Source: Paracrocinitomix mangrovi (GTDB taxonomy: Bacteria; Bacteroidota; Bacteroidia; Flavobacteriales_D; Crocinitomicaceae). Taken from it: a stretch of DNA of 64,000 bases. Under the pieces are notes generated by a model. The model was not told the origin of the DNA. It was given only the letters and a program-made list of their open reading frames with translations, and did no database searches. The stretch's first letter is position 1. The number at the start of each line of letters is the position of its first letter. Positions 55,755 through 64,000 of this stretch are shown here, piece after piece. The stretch lies in the NCBI RefSeq assembly GCF_019740355.2, contig NZ_CP091819.1, forward strand, positions 620,001 to 684,000, given 5' to 3'. A program made the translations under genes and the position numbers.

Positions 55755-57437
55755 ATGGCAACAAAAGTACAATCTGATATTGAAATAGCGCAAGCCGCAA
55801 AATTACAGCATATTCGTGATATAGCTGCTAAACTAAACATAGGTGAAGATGACATTGAGATGTACGGAAAATATAAGGCTAAAATCCCTTTAAAATTCAT
55901 CAATCAAGATAAAGTAAATCAAAATACTTTAATCCTTGTAACGGCCTTAACTCCTACTCCTGCTGGAGAAGGAAAGACAACAACTTCTATTGGATTGACT
56001 GAAGGACTGAATAAAATTGGAAAAAAAACAACTGTAGTTTTAAGAGAGCCTTCTTTAGGACCTGTATTTGGAATAAAAGGTGGAGCTGCTGGTGGAGGAT
56101 ATGCACAAGTTGTACCAATGGAAGATATCAATTTGCATTTTACAGGAGATTTTTCTGCTATTGAAAAGGCTAATAATCTTTTAAGTGCGTTGATTGATAA
56201 TAATTTACAAAGCAAAACGAATAATTTAAATATTGATCCTAGAACCATTGCGTGGAAAAGAGTAATGGATATGAATGATCGCTCACTCAGAGACATAGTT
56301 ATTGGTTTAGGAGGAACAGGTAATGGTATCCCTAGAGAAGATGGTTTCAATATTACTCCCGCTTCAGAGGTTATGGCCATTTTATGTATGGCAGAAGATT
56401 TTGAAGACCTTAAATCTAGATTGGGAAATATTTATGTTGGAATGACTTTCGACAAAAAACCAATCTATGCAAGAGATTTAAAAGCTGAAAATGCAATGGC
56501 CATTCTACTAAAAGATGCTATTCAACCTAATTTGGTGCAAACTTTAGAAGGAAATCCTGCCATTATTCATGGCGGACCATTTGCTAACATAGCACAAGGA
56601 ACTAACACAATAATCGCAACTAAAATGGGACTTTCTTTGTCTGATTATGTGGTTACAGAAGCCGGATTTGGAGCCGATTTAGGTGCAGAGAAATTTTTAG
56701 ATATCAAATGTGTTTCTGGTGGATTAAAACCAAAAGCTACTGTATTGGTTGCTACAATTAGAGCTCTTAGACATCACGGAGGAGCAACAAAAGATGAATA
56801 CAACACGCCAAGTGCAGAACGTGTATCTAAAGGATTAGAAAATCTTGAAAAGCACATTGAAAACATGCAGAAATTTGGTTTAAACCCTGTTGTTGCAATC
56901 AATGCTTTTCCTACAGATACTGATGAAGAAGTTCAATTAATAAAGAATAGATGTTCAGCTAAAGGAGTTCAAGCCATTCTTGCAAGAGGTTGGGCTGATG
57001 GAGGAAACGGAATGACCGATCTTGCTGAAGCTGTTGTTGCTGAAGTAGAAAAAGGTCAAAACAACTTTAAAGCTTTATACGACTGGAACATGTCAGTTAA
57101 GGATAAAATTGAAACTATTGCAAAAGAGATCTACGGCGCAGATGGAGTTGAGTACTCTAAAAAAGCATTAACTGATCTTAAAAAAATTGAAGAACTTGGT
57201 CTAAATAAATTGCCTGTATGTATGGCAAAAACACAAAAGTCATTCTCAGATAATGATGCTTTACTAGGAAGACCTACTGGTTTTATGGTAAATGTTAGAG
57301 AGTTTGAATTTGCAGCCGGAGCAGGCTTTGTAATTCCTATTTTAGGTGTTATGATGAGAATGCCGGGATTACCTGCAGTACCAGCTTCAGAAGGCATGTC
57401 AATTGATAACAATGGTGTTATTTCAGGATTATCTTAA
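55755..57437 (+). CDS. fhs: formate-tetrahydrofolate ligase
   Basis: Converts formate, ATP and tetrahydrofolate to 10-formyl-THF. 560 residues from this ATG, the normal length. Motifs: P-loop TPTPAGEGKTTTSIGL (~66-81), LREPSLGPVFGIKGGAAGGGYAQV, and the FTGDFSAIEKANNLL and VVTEAGFGADLGAEKF segments. A TTG at 55728 would add nine residues, but a -7-like TATATTG covers that spot (55724-55730), so the ATG is preferred. The fdhD gene starts on its stop codon, tying formate assimilation to formate dehydrogenase maturation. Confidence 0.95.
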   Translation: MATKVQSDIEIAQAAKLQHIRDIAAKLNIGEDDIEMYGKYKAKIPLKFINQDKVNQNTLILVTALTPTPAGEGKTTTSIGLTEGLNKIGKKTTVVLREPSLGPVFGIKGGAAGGGYAQVVPMEDINLHFTGDFSAIEKANNLLSALIDNNLQSKTNNLNIDPRTIAWKRVMDMNDRSLRDIVIGLGGTGNGIPREDGFNITPASEVMAILCMAEDFEDLKSRLGNIYVGMTFDKKPIYARDLKAENAMAILLKDAIQPNLVQTLEGNPAIIHGGPFANIAQGTNTIIATKMGLSLSDYVVTEAGFGADLGAEKFLDIKCVSGGLKPKATVLVATIRALRHHGGATKDEYNTPSAERVSKGLENLEKHIENMQKFGLNPVVAINAFPTDTDEEVQLIKNRCSAKGVQAILARGWADGGNGMTDLAEAVVAEVEKGQNNFKALYDWNMSVKDKIETIAKEIYGADGVEYSKKALTDLKKIEELGLNKLPVCMAKTQKSFSDNDALLGRPTGFMVNVREFEFAAGAGFVIPILGVMMRMPGLPAVPASEGMSIDNNGVISGLS

Positions 57438-58243
57438 TGAAAGATATTAGCGAATACGACGCATATAAATTTGAAAAAGGGTCGGTTACGAAAGTAACTG
57501 ACCCTTTAAGTATTGAATCACCTCTTCAAATATCAATAAATGGTGAATCATTTACAGTGGTAATGCAAACTCCGGGAGATGAACAATTATTAGCTACAGG
57601 TTTACTGTATGCAGAAAATGTGATTTCAGATTTTAATCAAGTTAAATGTTCATTCAAAGAAGATGATCATGGTTTTATAAATGAAGTCAACCTTACAACT
57701 CCTACATCAAATTTGGCTGATGGATATTTAAGTTCAAGAAGTTTATTAAGTGTTTCTTCCTGTGGGATTTGTGGTAAAAAAGAAATTGAGGAATTACTGC
57801 CTAAAGAAGAAAAATTAACTTCAAGCACTACCCTATCCTTTACATCTCTTTTCCAGATGTTTGAAACTATGAATCAGCATCAAAATGCCTTTAAAATTAC
57901 AGGAGGATGTCACGGAATTGCGGCTTTTGATAATGAAGGCAACTTATTAAGTATAAAAGAAGACATAGGAAGACACAACGCATTGGACAAAGTTGTTGGA
58001 GATTTAATCAGTAAACAACTCATCAAAAAAGCTACTGTTTTAACTTTAAGTGGGCGCGTTTCATACGAGATGGTATCTAAAGCTTTTAGAGCTAAAATTC
58101 CTGTAATTGCAGCAGTTTCTGCACCAAGTAGTTTAGCGGTTGATTTTGCCAAAGAATATGGGATGACTTTGATAGGCTTTTCTCGAAACGAAAAAGGCAC
58201 ATGTTATTCCGGCATTAATCGTTTAGATGAATTGAAAAAGTAA
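57437..58243 (+). CDS. fdhD: formate dehydrogenase accessory sulfurtransferase
   Basis: Transfers sulfur from a cysteine desulfurase to the molybdenum cofactor, which formate dehydrogenase needs for activity. 268 residues. The catalytic cysteine motif is CGIC (109-112); other family segments are GGCHGIAAFD, IKEDIGRHNALDKVVG and LSGRVSYEMV. The ATG overlaps the fhs stop (TAATGA). Its client is presumably FdhA at 4991-7735, some 50 kb away. Confidence 0.93.
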   Translation: MKDISEYDAYKFEKGSVTKVTDPLSIESPLQISINGESFTVVMQTPGDEQLLATGLLYAENVISDFNQVKCSFKEDDHGFINEVNLTTPTSNLADGYLSSRSLLSVSSCGICGKKEIEELLPKEEKLTSSTTLSFTSLFQMFETMNQHQNAFKITGGCHGIAAFDNEGNLLSIKEDIGRHNALDKVVGDLISKQLIKKATVLTLSGRVSYEMVSKAFRAKIPVIAAVSAPSSLAVDFAKEYGMTLIGFSRNEKGTCYSGINRLDELKK

Positions 58244-58334
58244 AATCCTCTTCTCAATTGATACAGGTTTAAACTTCTTGAAAAAAAACTAACAATTCTG
58301 CCCTTTTTATTCTGACGTTATCCTTATTAATCAC

Positions 58335-58342
58335 TAATTTTG
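58335..58342 (+). promoter_or_regulatory. gap gene promoter -7 box
   Basis: Exact TAATTTTG, 16 bases before the ATG at 58359. The leader would be about ten bases. No convincing -33 element is visible. Confidence 0.45.
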
Positions 58343-58358
58343 TCTAAAAATTTTGCGG

Positions 58359-59351
58359 ATGTCAGTAAGAGTTGCAGTAAATGGATTTGGACGTATTGGA
58401 CGCTACTTTACAAGAGTAGCTGCAAACAACCCTCAGATAGAATTAGTTGCTATCAATGATCTTGCAGACAGTCAAACATTAGCACATCTCTTCAAATATG
58501 ATTCTGTTCACAGAAAATTTCAGGGAACTGTCAGTGCCGAAAGTGATGCATTAATTATCAATGGTAAAAAAGTGCAGCTATTTGCTGAAAAAGCACCAGA
58601 GAATCTTCCATGGAAAGACCTGAATATTGACGTAGTTTTGGAATCTACAGGTATTTTCAGAACTGAAGAATTAGCTTCAAAACATTTGTTGGCAGGTGCA
58701 AAAAAGGTTGTTCTCTCTGCACCTCCAAGTGGCGGAAATATCAAATCAGTGGTTTTAGGTATTAATGAATCAATCCTGGATGGTTCAGAAAAAATTATTT
58801 CTAATGCCTCTTGTACCACCAATAGTGCTGCACCTTTAGTTAAAGTAATGAAGGAACTTGGTACAATTCAAAGTGCTTACATAACAACTATACATTCTTA
58901 CACATCCGATCAAAAACTTCATGACGCTCCTCATAAAGATTTAAGAAGAGCAAGAGCTGCCGCAGAATCAATTGTTCCTACAACAACTGGTGCTGCTAAA
59001 GCAATCACAAAAATCTTCCCTGATCTTGACGGAAAAATGGGAGGTTGTGGTATCCGTGTACCTGTTCCGGATGGTTCTTTAACTGACATGACATTCATCA
59101 TGGATAAGGAACTGACTGTAGAAACAGTGAATAAAGCCTTTTTGGATGCTTCAAAAGGAACTTTAAAAGGAATTTTGGATTATGTTGAAGACCCAATTGT
59201 ATCTTCAGATATCATTGGAAATCCTTTTTCTTCAAGTTTTGATGCCCAACTTACTTCTATCATTGGAAACATGGTTAAAGTAGTTGCATGGTATGACAAC
59301 GAAGCCGGATACTCAAACAGATTAGTTGAACTTGTAGCAAAATTAGGATAG
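58359..59351 (+). CDS. gap: glyceraldehyde-3-phosphate dehydrogenase
   Basis: Glycolytic and gluconeogenic oxidoreductase, 330 residues. NAD-binding GFGRIGR at the N-terminus, catalytic Cys152 in SNASCTTNSAAPL, and the WYDNEAGYSNR motif near the end. A TTG six bases upstream is in frame, but ATG 58359 gives the standard N-terminus and promoter spacing. The squalene synthase gene begins 61 bases downstream with only a doubtful promoter between, so read-through into the isoprenoid genes is possible. Confidence 0.95.
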   Translation: MSVRVAVNGFGRIGRYFTRVAANNPQIELVAINDLADSQTLAHLFKYDSVHRKFQGTVSAESDALIINGKKVQLFAEKAPENLPWKDLNIDVVLESTGIFRTEELASKHLLAGAKKVVLSAPPSGGNIKSVVLGINESILDGSEKIISNASCTTNSAAPLVKVMKELGTIQSAYITTIHSYTSDQKLHDAPHKDLRRARAAAESIVPTTTGAAKAITKIFPDLDGKMGGCGIRVPVPDGSLTDMTFIMDKELTVETVNKAFLDASKGTLKGILDYVEDPIVSSDIIGNPFSSSFDAQLTSIIGNMVKVVAWYDNEAGYSNRLVELVAKLG

Positions 59352-59412
59352 TTTGATTTCAAGAATTTTATATTATTCTCAAAGACCGCAGGAGGTTCAG
59401 TACCTTTTTAAA

Positions 59413-60471
59413 ATGAAAAAGGAATTCAGTCATTTCAAACCTTCTGAAAAAAGGTTGACTGAACTATCTAAAGAAACTGATGACCTAGAATTCTGCTATG
59501 AAGCTTTGAAAAAAGTATCAAGATCTTTTGCAGTTGTAATACAGCAATTACCTAAAGAATTACAAGATCCGGTTTGCCTTTTTTACCTTATACTTAGAGG
59601 ACTTGACACTGTTGAAGATGACATGCAAATTGACCAAATAGAAAAAGAAAAACTGTTGACGTCTTTTGCAGAGCGAATGAACAAAGAGGCATTTACGCTT
59701 AAAAATATTGGTGACACTCAGGATTATCAGGATTTGATGTTGCACTTTGATAAAGTGTTGCGTGTTTATCATGGTTTAGCTCCTCAGTACAAAGAAGTAA
59801 TCACAGAAATCACTGATGAAATGGCACATGGCATGAATAAATATGCCCATGAAAAAGTTATTTCATATGCTGATTGGGATGATTATTGCTACTACGTAGC
59901 CGGCTTGGTTGGAATAGGATTAAGTAAATTATTCTTAGCCTCTGATCTTGAAAAAAGTGAAAAATTAGCAGACAAAGCACTTTCTAACGAAATGGGATTG
60001 TTTTTGCAAAAAACCAATATCATTCGTGATTTTGCTGAAGACCTGGAACAGGACAGAGTATTTTGGCCTGAAGAAGCCTGGAAAGGAAGAGTGGAAAAAT
60101 TGGAAGATCTTCAAAAAAATGAACAAACCGGTTTAAATGTTCTCAACGAAATGGTGATTAATGCCTTGAACCATGTTCCTGCATGTATGGATTACTTAGA
60201 ATCATTGGAGGATAAAATGGTATTCAGATTTTGTGCAATCCCACAATTGATGGCAATTGCAACACTAGCCGAACTATATAACAATGAAAATGTTCTACAT
60301 AAGAATGTTAAAATTAGAAAAGGTAGAACTGCAAGGTATTTTATGTCAATTAATACCTTTGAACAAACAAAAACAGAATTTGTAAAAATTTTACAATCAC
60401 TCTCTAAGCAAGACCCTAGTCAAAAGGTTAATAATATCTTGACAAAAGTGAACGCTTATGAAAACGTTTGA
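59413..60471 (+). CDS. squalene synthase, eukaryotic (FDFT1/ERG9) type
   Basis: Condenses two farnesyl diphosphates, via presqualene diphosphate, to squalene with NADPH. 352 residues from ATG 59413; an in-frame TTG at 59353 would add a non-conserved 20 residues. The first Asp-rich motif is DTVEDD (65-70), the second is RDFAED (205-210). The segments SRSFAVVIQQL, DDYCYYVAGLVGIGLSKLF, MGLFLQKTNIIRD and FCAIPQLMAIATLAELYNN match the eukaryotic enzyme nearly residue for residue as I recall it, and not bacterial HpnC/HpnD or CrtB. The C-terminal membrane anchor of the eukaryotic enzymes is absent. It overlaps the squalene monooxygenase gene by 14 bases. Confidence 0.92.
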   Translation: MKKEFSHFKPSEKRLTELSKETDDLEFCYEALKKVSRSFAVVIQQLPKELQDPVCLFYLILRGLDTVEDDMQIDQIEKEKLLTSFAERMNKEAFTLKNIGDTQDYQDLMLHFDKVLRVYHGLAPQYKEVITEITDEMAHGMNKYAHEKVISYADWDDYCYYVAGLVGIGLSKLFLASDLEKSEKLADKALSNEMGLFLQKTNIIRDFAEDLEQDRVFWPEEAWKGRVEKLEDLQKNEQTGLNVLNEMVINALNHVPACMDYLESLEDKMVFRFCAIPQLMAIATLAELYNNENVLHKNVKIRKGRTARYFMSINTFEQTKTEFVKILQSLSKQDPSQKVNNILTKVNAYENV

Positions 60472-61774
60472 TTACGACATAATAGTAATTGGTGCAGGAG
60501 TAGCAGGGGGAGTCTTTGCTGCTTCGCAAAACAAGGATAAAAAAATCCTTGTAATAGAAAGAGATTTAACTGAACCTGACAGAATTATCGGTGAACTAAT
60601 GCAACCCAGAGGCCTTCAAGCACTTGAAGAAATGGGTTTAGCTCATTTAGTTGAAGGATTTGACGCTCAAGTTGTAGAAGGTTATAAACTCATCAAGGGA
60701 GACGAAACATTTACCATTCACTACAAAGATGTTGATAATGGCATCAAGGGAATTGGTTTAAGAAATGGTAAGTTCCTTACAGCTATCCGAAACGATATTA
60801 AATCCAAAGAAAACATTGATCTTGTTGAAGGAAATGTAACAGACCTTATTGAAGAAAACAATGTGGTTACTGGCGTTTCTTATACCAATGCGCAAGGTGA
60901 AGAATGTAAAAGTTCAGCAGCCATGGTGGTAGTTTGCGACGGCCCAATGTCTTTCTTCAGAAGCAAGTTGAGTAAACCAAACAAAAAGGTTACTTCTTAC
61001 TTTATGGGATTGGTGCTTAGGGATTTGGATTTAGAACATCCTTCTTTAGGACACATGATTGTTACAGGTGATGCACCTGTACTGGTTTACCCTATTCATT
61101 CTAACGGATATAGAATCTTAATTGATTATCCGGGAGAAAAACCTCCTAGAATTGGAACCAAAGCGATTGAAAAATTTAAGGAAGAGATTTCAGCAGTACT
61201 TCCAAAAGAAATGGTTCCTTCATTCGTGAATGCAATTGAAAATGATCAGTTGAAAGTAATGCCTAACCACAGTATGAAAGCTCAAGCTTTTAGAAAAAAA
61301 GGTGTTGTGCTACTTGGAGATTCATTAAACATGCGTCATCCGTTAACCGGTGGAGGAATGACTGCCACGTTTAATGACATCATCAGCTTGAACAAGGCTT
61401 TAGATGGCGTAGATGTGCACAATTCAGAAGCTTTAGAAAAAGCTGTCGAATCATATTATGAAAATAGATCAGAAGAAGTTGAAACAATCAATATTTTGGC
61501 AAACGCTTTGTATAAAGTGTTTAGAGATGCTGATTTGAAAGAGGCTTGTTTTGAATATCTCCAAAAAGGAGGTGAACAATCAACTGGTCCACTTTCAATT
61601 TTAGCAGGAATAAACAGAAATAAAAAGTATTTACTAAAGCATTTCTTTAAGGTAGCCATGCAACATCCTTTGCATTTTGTTACCAAACCTAAAAAGCAAA
61701 TGCGACTTTATAAAAATGCGGTAGGCATCATACGTCCTATTCTTAAAGATGAGGACCAACCTGCCATTGTGTAA
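60458..61774 (+). CDS. squalene monooxygenase (squalene epoxidase)
   Basis: FAD enzyme that turns squalene and O2 into 2,3-oxidosqualene, the committed step to sterols. 438 residues. FAD-binding GAGVAGG (12-18) with ERD after it, RIIGELMQPRGL (42-53), VEGFDAQVVEGY (65-76) and, decisive, GDSLNMRHPLTGGGM (287-301), a motif special to this family. The C-terminal hydrophobic helices (SILAGINRNKKYLLKHFF) are present; the long N-terminal regulatory region of animal enzymes is missing. A geranylgeranyl reductase assignment is excluded by the NMRHPLTGGGM block. Its start lies within squalene synthase and its stop overlaps the isomerase start, so the three are strictly coupled. Confidence 0.92.
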   Translation: MKTFDYDIIVIGAGVAGGVFAASQNKDKKILVIERDLTEPDRIIGELMQPRGLQALEEMGLAHLVEGFDAQVVEGYKLIKGDETFTIHYKDVDNGIKGIGLRNGKFLTAIRNDIKSKENIDLVEGNVTDLIEENNVVTGVSYTNAQGEECKSSAAMVVVCDGPMSFFRSKLSKPNKKVTSYFMGLVLRDLDLEHPSLGHMIVTGDAPVLVYPIHSNGYRILIDYPGEKPPRIGTKAIEKFKEEISAVLPKEMVPSFVNAIENDQLKVMPNHSMKAQAFRKKGVVLLGDSLNMRHPLTGGGMTATFNDIISLNKALDGVDVHNSEALEKAVESYYENRSEEVETINILANALYKVFRDADLKEACFEYLQKGGEQSTGPLSILAGINRNKKYLLKHFFKVAMQHPLHFVTKPKKQMRLYKNAVGIIRPILKDEDQPAIV

Positions 61775-62796
61775 TGGAGAAGATAGAACATGAATCGTTA
61801 GAAGCGGCTGACAATCGTAAGCAAAGTCACCTTGATTTAGCATTTGAATCACAAAGTGCCAAATTAGATGATAGATTTTATTACGAACCAATGTTATCAG
61901 GACATCCTACAGAAGATGAAAGTATGTCCGTTAAGCTGGGGAATAAAACAATGAAGTATCCTATTTGGATTTCTTCAATGACGGGGGGAACATCTAAAGC
62001 CGGACCATTAAATAAAATGTTAGCTAAAACAGCTGCCAAATATGGTTTTGGAATGGGATTGGGTTCATGTCGAATCATCTTAGAAGACAATACCTATTTT
62101 GAAGATTTCAATTTAAGACCCATTTTAGGAGACGAAGTACCATTTTATGCCAATGTTGGTATAGCCCAAATTGAACGAATTTTACAAGAAAATAAAGGTG
62201 ATCTTCTTAAGAAATTGGTAGAAAAGCTGAGTGCTGATGGTTTGATAGTTCACGTAAACCCTTTACAGGAGTGGCTTCAACCAGAAGGCGATTTGATTCA
62301 GCAATCTCCTTTAGTAACAATTCAACAACTTTTAAATGAATTTGACAAGCCTATTATCGTAAAAGAGGTTGGACAAGGATTCGGTCCTAAAAGTATGGGT
62401 GAATTGTTGAAACTCCCACTAATGGCGGTAGATTTCGCAGCTAATGGAGGTACTAATTTTTCAAAGCTTGAGTTAATTCGTAACAAAAAATTGCAAGATT
62501 TTTACGGTGATGTTGTAGCTTTGGGACATTCAGCGGAAGAAATGGTTACTTTTTTGAACGATACCGTTGATAAACTAGCTAGCTTAAGAAAGTGCAATCA
62601 CGTAATCATCAGTGGAGGTGTAAAAAACTTCCTAGATGGGTATTATCTGATTTCAAAATCTGAACTTGATGCAGTATATGGTCAGGCTGCGCCTTTTCTT
62701 AAATATGCTAACGAATCGCAAGAAGCATTGGATGAATTTGCTGCGTTTCAAATTAAAGGCCTACAAATGGCACAAAGATTATTAAGAGTAAAGTGA
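61774..62796 (+). CDS. fni: isopentenyl-diphosphate delta-isomerase, type 2 (FMN)
   Basis: Interconverts IPP and DMAPP with FMN and NADPH. 340 residues on a TIM barrel. Typical motifs are NRKQSHLDLAF at the N-terminus, SSMTGGT (67-73), HVNPLQEWLQPEGD (160-173) and AANGGTNFSKLE for FMN binding. The isomerase is essential in the mevalonate route, which makes only IPP. The ATG overlaps the squalene monooxygenase stop by one base (TAATG), and the HMG-CoA reductase gene follows after 15 bases. Confidence 0.93.
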   Translation: MEKIEHESLEAADNRKQSHLDLAFESQSAKLDDRFYYEPMLSGHPTEDESMSVKLGNKTMKYPIWISSMTGGTSKAGPLNKMLAKTAAKYGFGMGLGSCRIILEDNTYFEDFNLRPILGDEVPFYANVGIAQIERILQENKGDLLKKLVEKLSADGLIVHVNPLQEWLQPEGDLIQQSPLVTIQQLLNEFDKPIIVKEVGQGFGPKSMGELLKLPLMAVDFAANGGTNFSKLELIRNKKLQDFYGDVVALGHSAEEMVTFLNDTVDKLASLRKCNHVIISGGVKNFLDGYYLISKSELDAVYGQAAPFLKYANESQEALDEFAAFQIKGLQMAQRLLRVK

Positions 62797-62811
62797 TTGA
62801 ATAAGTAAGTG

Positions 62812-64000
62812 ATGGATAAATTTATTGAAGGGTTTTCGAAAAAGGAAAGAGAAGATAAGATTAGAGCCATAGCTCAGTTCTTCAAAGATTCCGACAAGGC
62901 AGTTTCTACTTTTAAAAGTTTTAATCATCCTGATGCCAAAATTCAGGAGATGATAAATGAGTTTAGTGAGAATACAATTTCAAATTTTCACTTACCCTAC
63001 TCTATAGCACCTAATTTTTTAATCAATGGTAAAACTTATGCAATACCAATGGTTATTGAAGAAAGTTCAGTTGTAGCTGCAGCTTCTAAAAGTGCTAAAT
63101 TCTGGCACAAATTAGGTGGATTCAGAACAGAAATCATTGACACAGAAAAAGTAGGTCAAGTTCACTTTGTTTGGAAAGATGATGTCAATAAATTGAAAGC
63201 CAGATTTGAGGAGTTGAAAGAATTGTTGATTGAAGGATCAGCTGACATCACTAAAAACATGCAAGCCAGGGGCGGAGGAATCAAAGATATCGTTTTGAGA
63301 GATCTATCTGATAAAGAACCGGGAGCTATGCAGCTTTTTGTGACTTTTGAAACAGTTGATTCAATGGGAGCCAACTTCGTAAATTCTTGCTTAGAAAGAT
63401 TTGCTGACCTATTCAGAGACTGGCATAAGGATCAAGATGAATTTACTCCTAACGGATTAGAAATCATCATGTCTATCCTTTCAAACTTAACTCCTAACTG
63501 TATGGTAAAGTGTTGGGTTGAAACTGAATTGGAAAACATGAACGACATTGTTCCTGGTATAACAGGAGAAGAATTTGCTAATAAATTCAGACGTGCTGTA
63601 CGAATTGCACAAATAGATCCATACAGAGCAACTACACATAATAAAGGAATTTATAACGGAATTGATGCTGTTGTTTTAGCAACTGGTAACGATTTTAGAG
63701 CAGTAGAAGCGTGCGGACATGCATATGCTAGCATGAATAAAGACGGTTACACTTCTTTAACTCATTGCGAAATTAAAGATGGTAAGTTCAGATTTGAGCT
63801 TAACCTTCCAATTGCATTAGGTGTAGTTGGTGGTTTAACTAATCTCCATCCTTTGGTAAAATTGTCACATGAAATTTTAGATCATCCTTCGGCTAGAGAA
63901 TTAATGAGTATTGCTGCAGCTGCTGGATTAGCAAACAATTTTGGAGCGGTAAAATCATTGACTACAACCGGTATCCAACAAGGACATATGAAAATGCACC
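62812..64000 (+). CDS. class II hydroxymethylglutaryl-CoA reductase (3' end outside the window)
   Basis: Reduces HMG-CoA to mevalonate, the committing step of the mevalonate pathway. 396 codons are visible and the frame is open at the last base, so the gene continues. Class II features: IPMVIEESSVVAAAS (catalytic Glu at ~83), GGGIKDI, the HNKGIYNGIDAVVLATGND segment with Lys278 and Asp294, and the GHMKMH motif at the window end that leads to the catalytic His region. It is the fourth gene of the squalene operon. Lower genes of the pathway (mevalonate kinase and others) would be expected downstream or elsewhere. Confidence 0.93.
   Translation, partial: MDKFIEGFSKKEREDKIRAIAQFFKDSDKAVSTFKSFNHPDAKIQEMINEFSENTISNFHLPYSIAPNFLINGKTYAIPMVIEESSVVAAASKSAKFWHKLGGFRTEIIDTEKVGQVHFVWKDDVNKLKARFEELKELLIEGSADITKNMQARGGGIKDIVLRDLSDKEPGAMQLFVTFETVDSMGANFVNSCLERFADLFRDWHKDQDEFTPNGLEIIMSILSNLTPNCMVKCWVETELENMNDIVPGITGEEFANKFRRAVRIAQIDPYRATTHNKGIYNGIDAVVLATGNDFRAVEACGHAYASMNKDGYTSLTHCEIKDGKFRFELNLPIALGVVGGLTNLHPLVKLSHEILDHPSARELMSIAAAAGLANNFGAVKSLTTTGIQQGHMKMH

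Noticed and set aside
59390-59395. AGGAGG as ribosome binding site of squalene synthase
   Set aside because: It ends 17 bases before the ATG at 59413, too far for a normal Shine-Dalgarno, and this organism rarely uses one.
59353-59412. Longer squalene synthase from TTG at 59353
   Set aside because: The added residues do not resemble the family N-terminus and a good ATG exists.
59413-60471. Phytoene synthase (CrtB) or HpnC/HpnD
   Set aside because: The spacing and wording of the two Asp-rich motifs and the VAGLVGIGLS segment follow the eukaryotic squalene synthase, and no carotenoid genes are adjacent.
60458-61774. Geranylgeranyl reductase or generic FAD monooxygenase
   Set aside because: The NMRHPLTGGGM block and the GELMQPRG and DAQVVEGY segments are specific to squalene monooxygenase.
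1-64000. tRNA, rRNA, CRISPR array, insertion sequence, prophage or attachment site
   Set aside because: No cloverleaf, regular repeat array, transposase, integrase or phage gene was seen by reading; a dedicated scan was not possible.

Overview
The window is AT-rich DNA from a member of the Bacteroidota, most likely Flavobacteriales (family not resolved from sequence). The grounds are type IX secretion C-terminal sorting domains, a gliding-type C-terminal region, many small lipoproteins, promoters with the Bacteroidota -7 element TANNTTTG (here often TANNTTTA), few Shine-Dalgarno sites, and family sets typical of the phylum (AMP nucleosidase, DUF1015, DUF5522, Reg_prop/Y_Y_Y sensors). It looks like a chromosome: dense, no mobile element, no CRISPR array, and no tRNA or rRNA seen. 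No gene-free stretch exceeds 300 bases. Convergent neighbours almost always abut or overlap.

Layout. 0-9 kb: AMP nucleosidase, then a formate dehydrogenase locus (NuoE/NuoF-type diaphorase subunit, molybdopterin catalytic subunit) interleaved with a membrane histidine kinase, an exported asparaginase-like hydrolase and a secreted Asp-box protein. 9-16 kb: DEAD-box helicase, a very long TraB/GumN-domain protein, a lipoprotein and a nitronate-monooxygenase-like flavoprotein. 16-28 kb: a minus-strand envelope and electron-transfer block (two iron-sulfur proteins flanking DUF1015, two tandem MlaD-type MCE proteins, a SPOR-tailed amidase), divergent from LptD, then PqiA with a lipoprotein. 28-40 kb: a T9SS LVIVD protein, gamma-carbonic-anhydrase-like protein, 7-TM protein, AccA, IspE, a glycosyltransferase, a Tricorn-type protease, an LRR lipoprotein, a lamin-tail lipoprotein and Pcm. 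40-55 kb: a 14-blade propeller sensor-phosphatase followed by the 3' remnant of a paralogue, an EamA transporter, an ABC exporter, an aminotransferase, an Omp85 protein, a T9SS subtilase, DUF5522, Sua5, and an SpmAB-type membrane protein fused to a SnoaL-like domain. 55-58 kb: formate-tetrahydrofolate ligase coupled to FdhD. 58-64 kb: GAPDH, then squalene synthase, squalene monooxygenase, type 2 IPP isomerase and class II HMG-CoA reductase (open at the window end).

How it fits together. The formate genes at both ends form one logical pathway: FdhD sulfurates the molybdenum cofactor of FdhA, FdhA with the NuoEF-like subunit oxidises formate to CO2 with NAD+, and Fhs channels formate into the folate pool. 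The most striking locus is 59.4-64.0 kb. Its squalene synthase and squalene monooxygenase carry the diagnostic motifs of the eukaryotic sterol enzymes and are overlapped with mevalonate-pathway genes, so the operon appears dedicated to making 2,3-oxidosqualene, the sterol precursor. The window also holds ispE of the competing MEP pathway, so this organism may run two isoprenoid routes. No oxidosqualene cyclase is inside the window; whether one lies just beyond is the decisive question.
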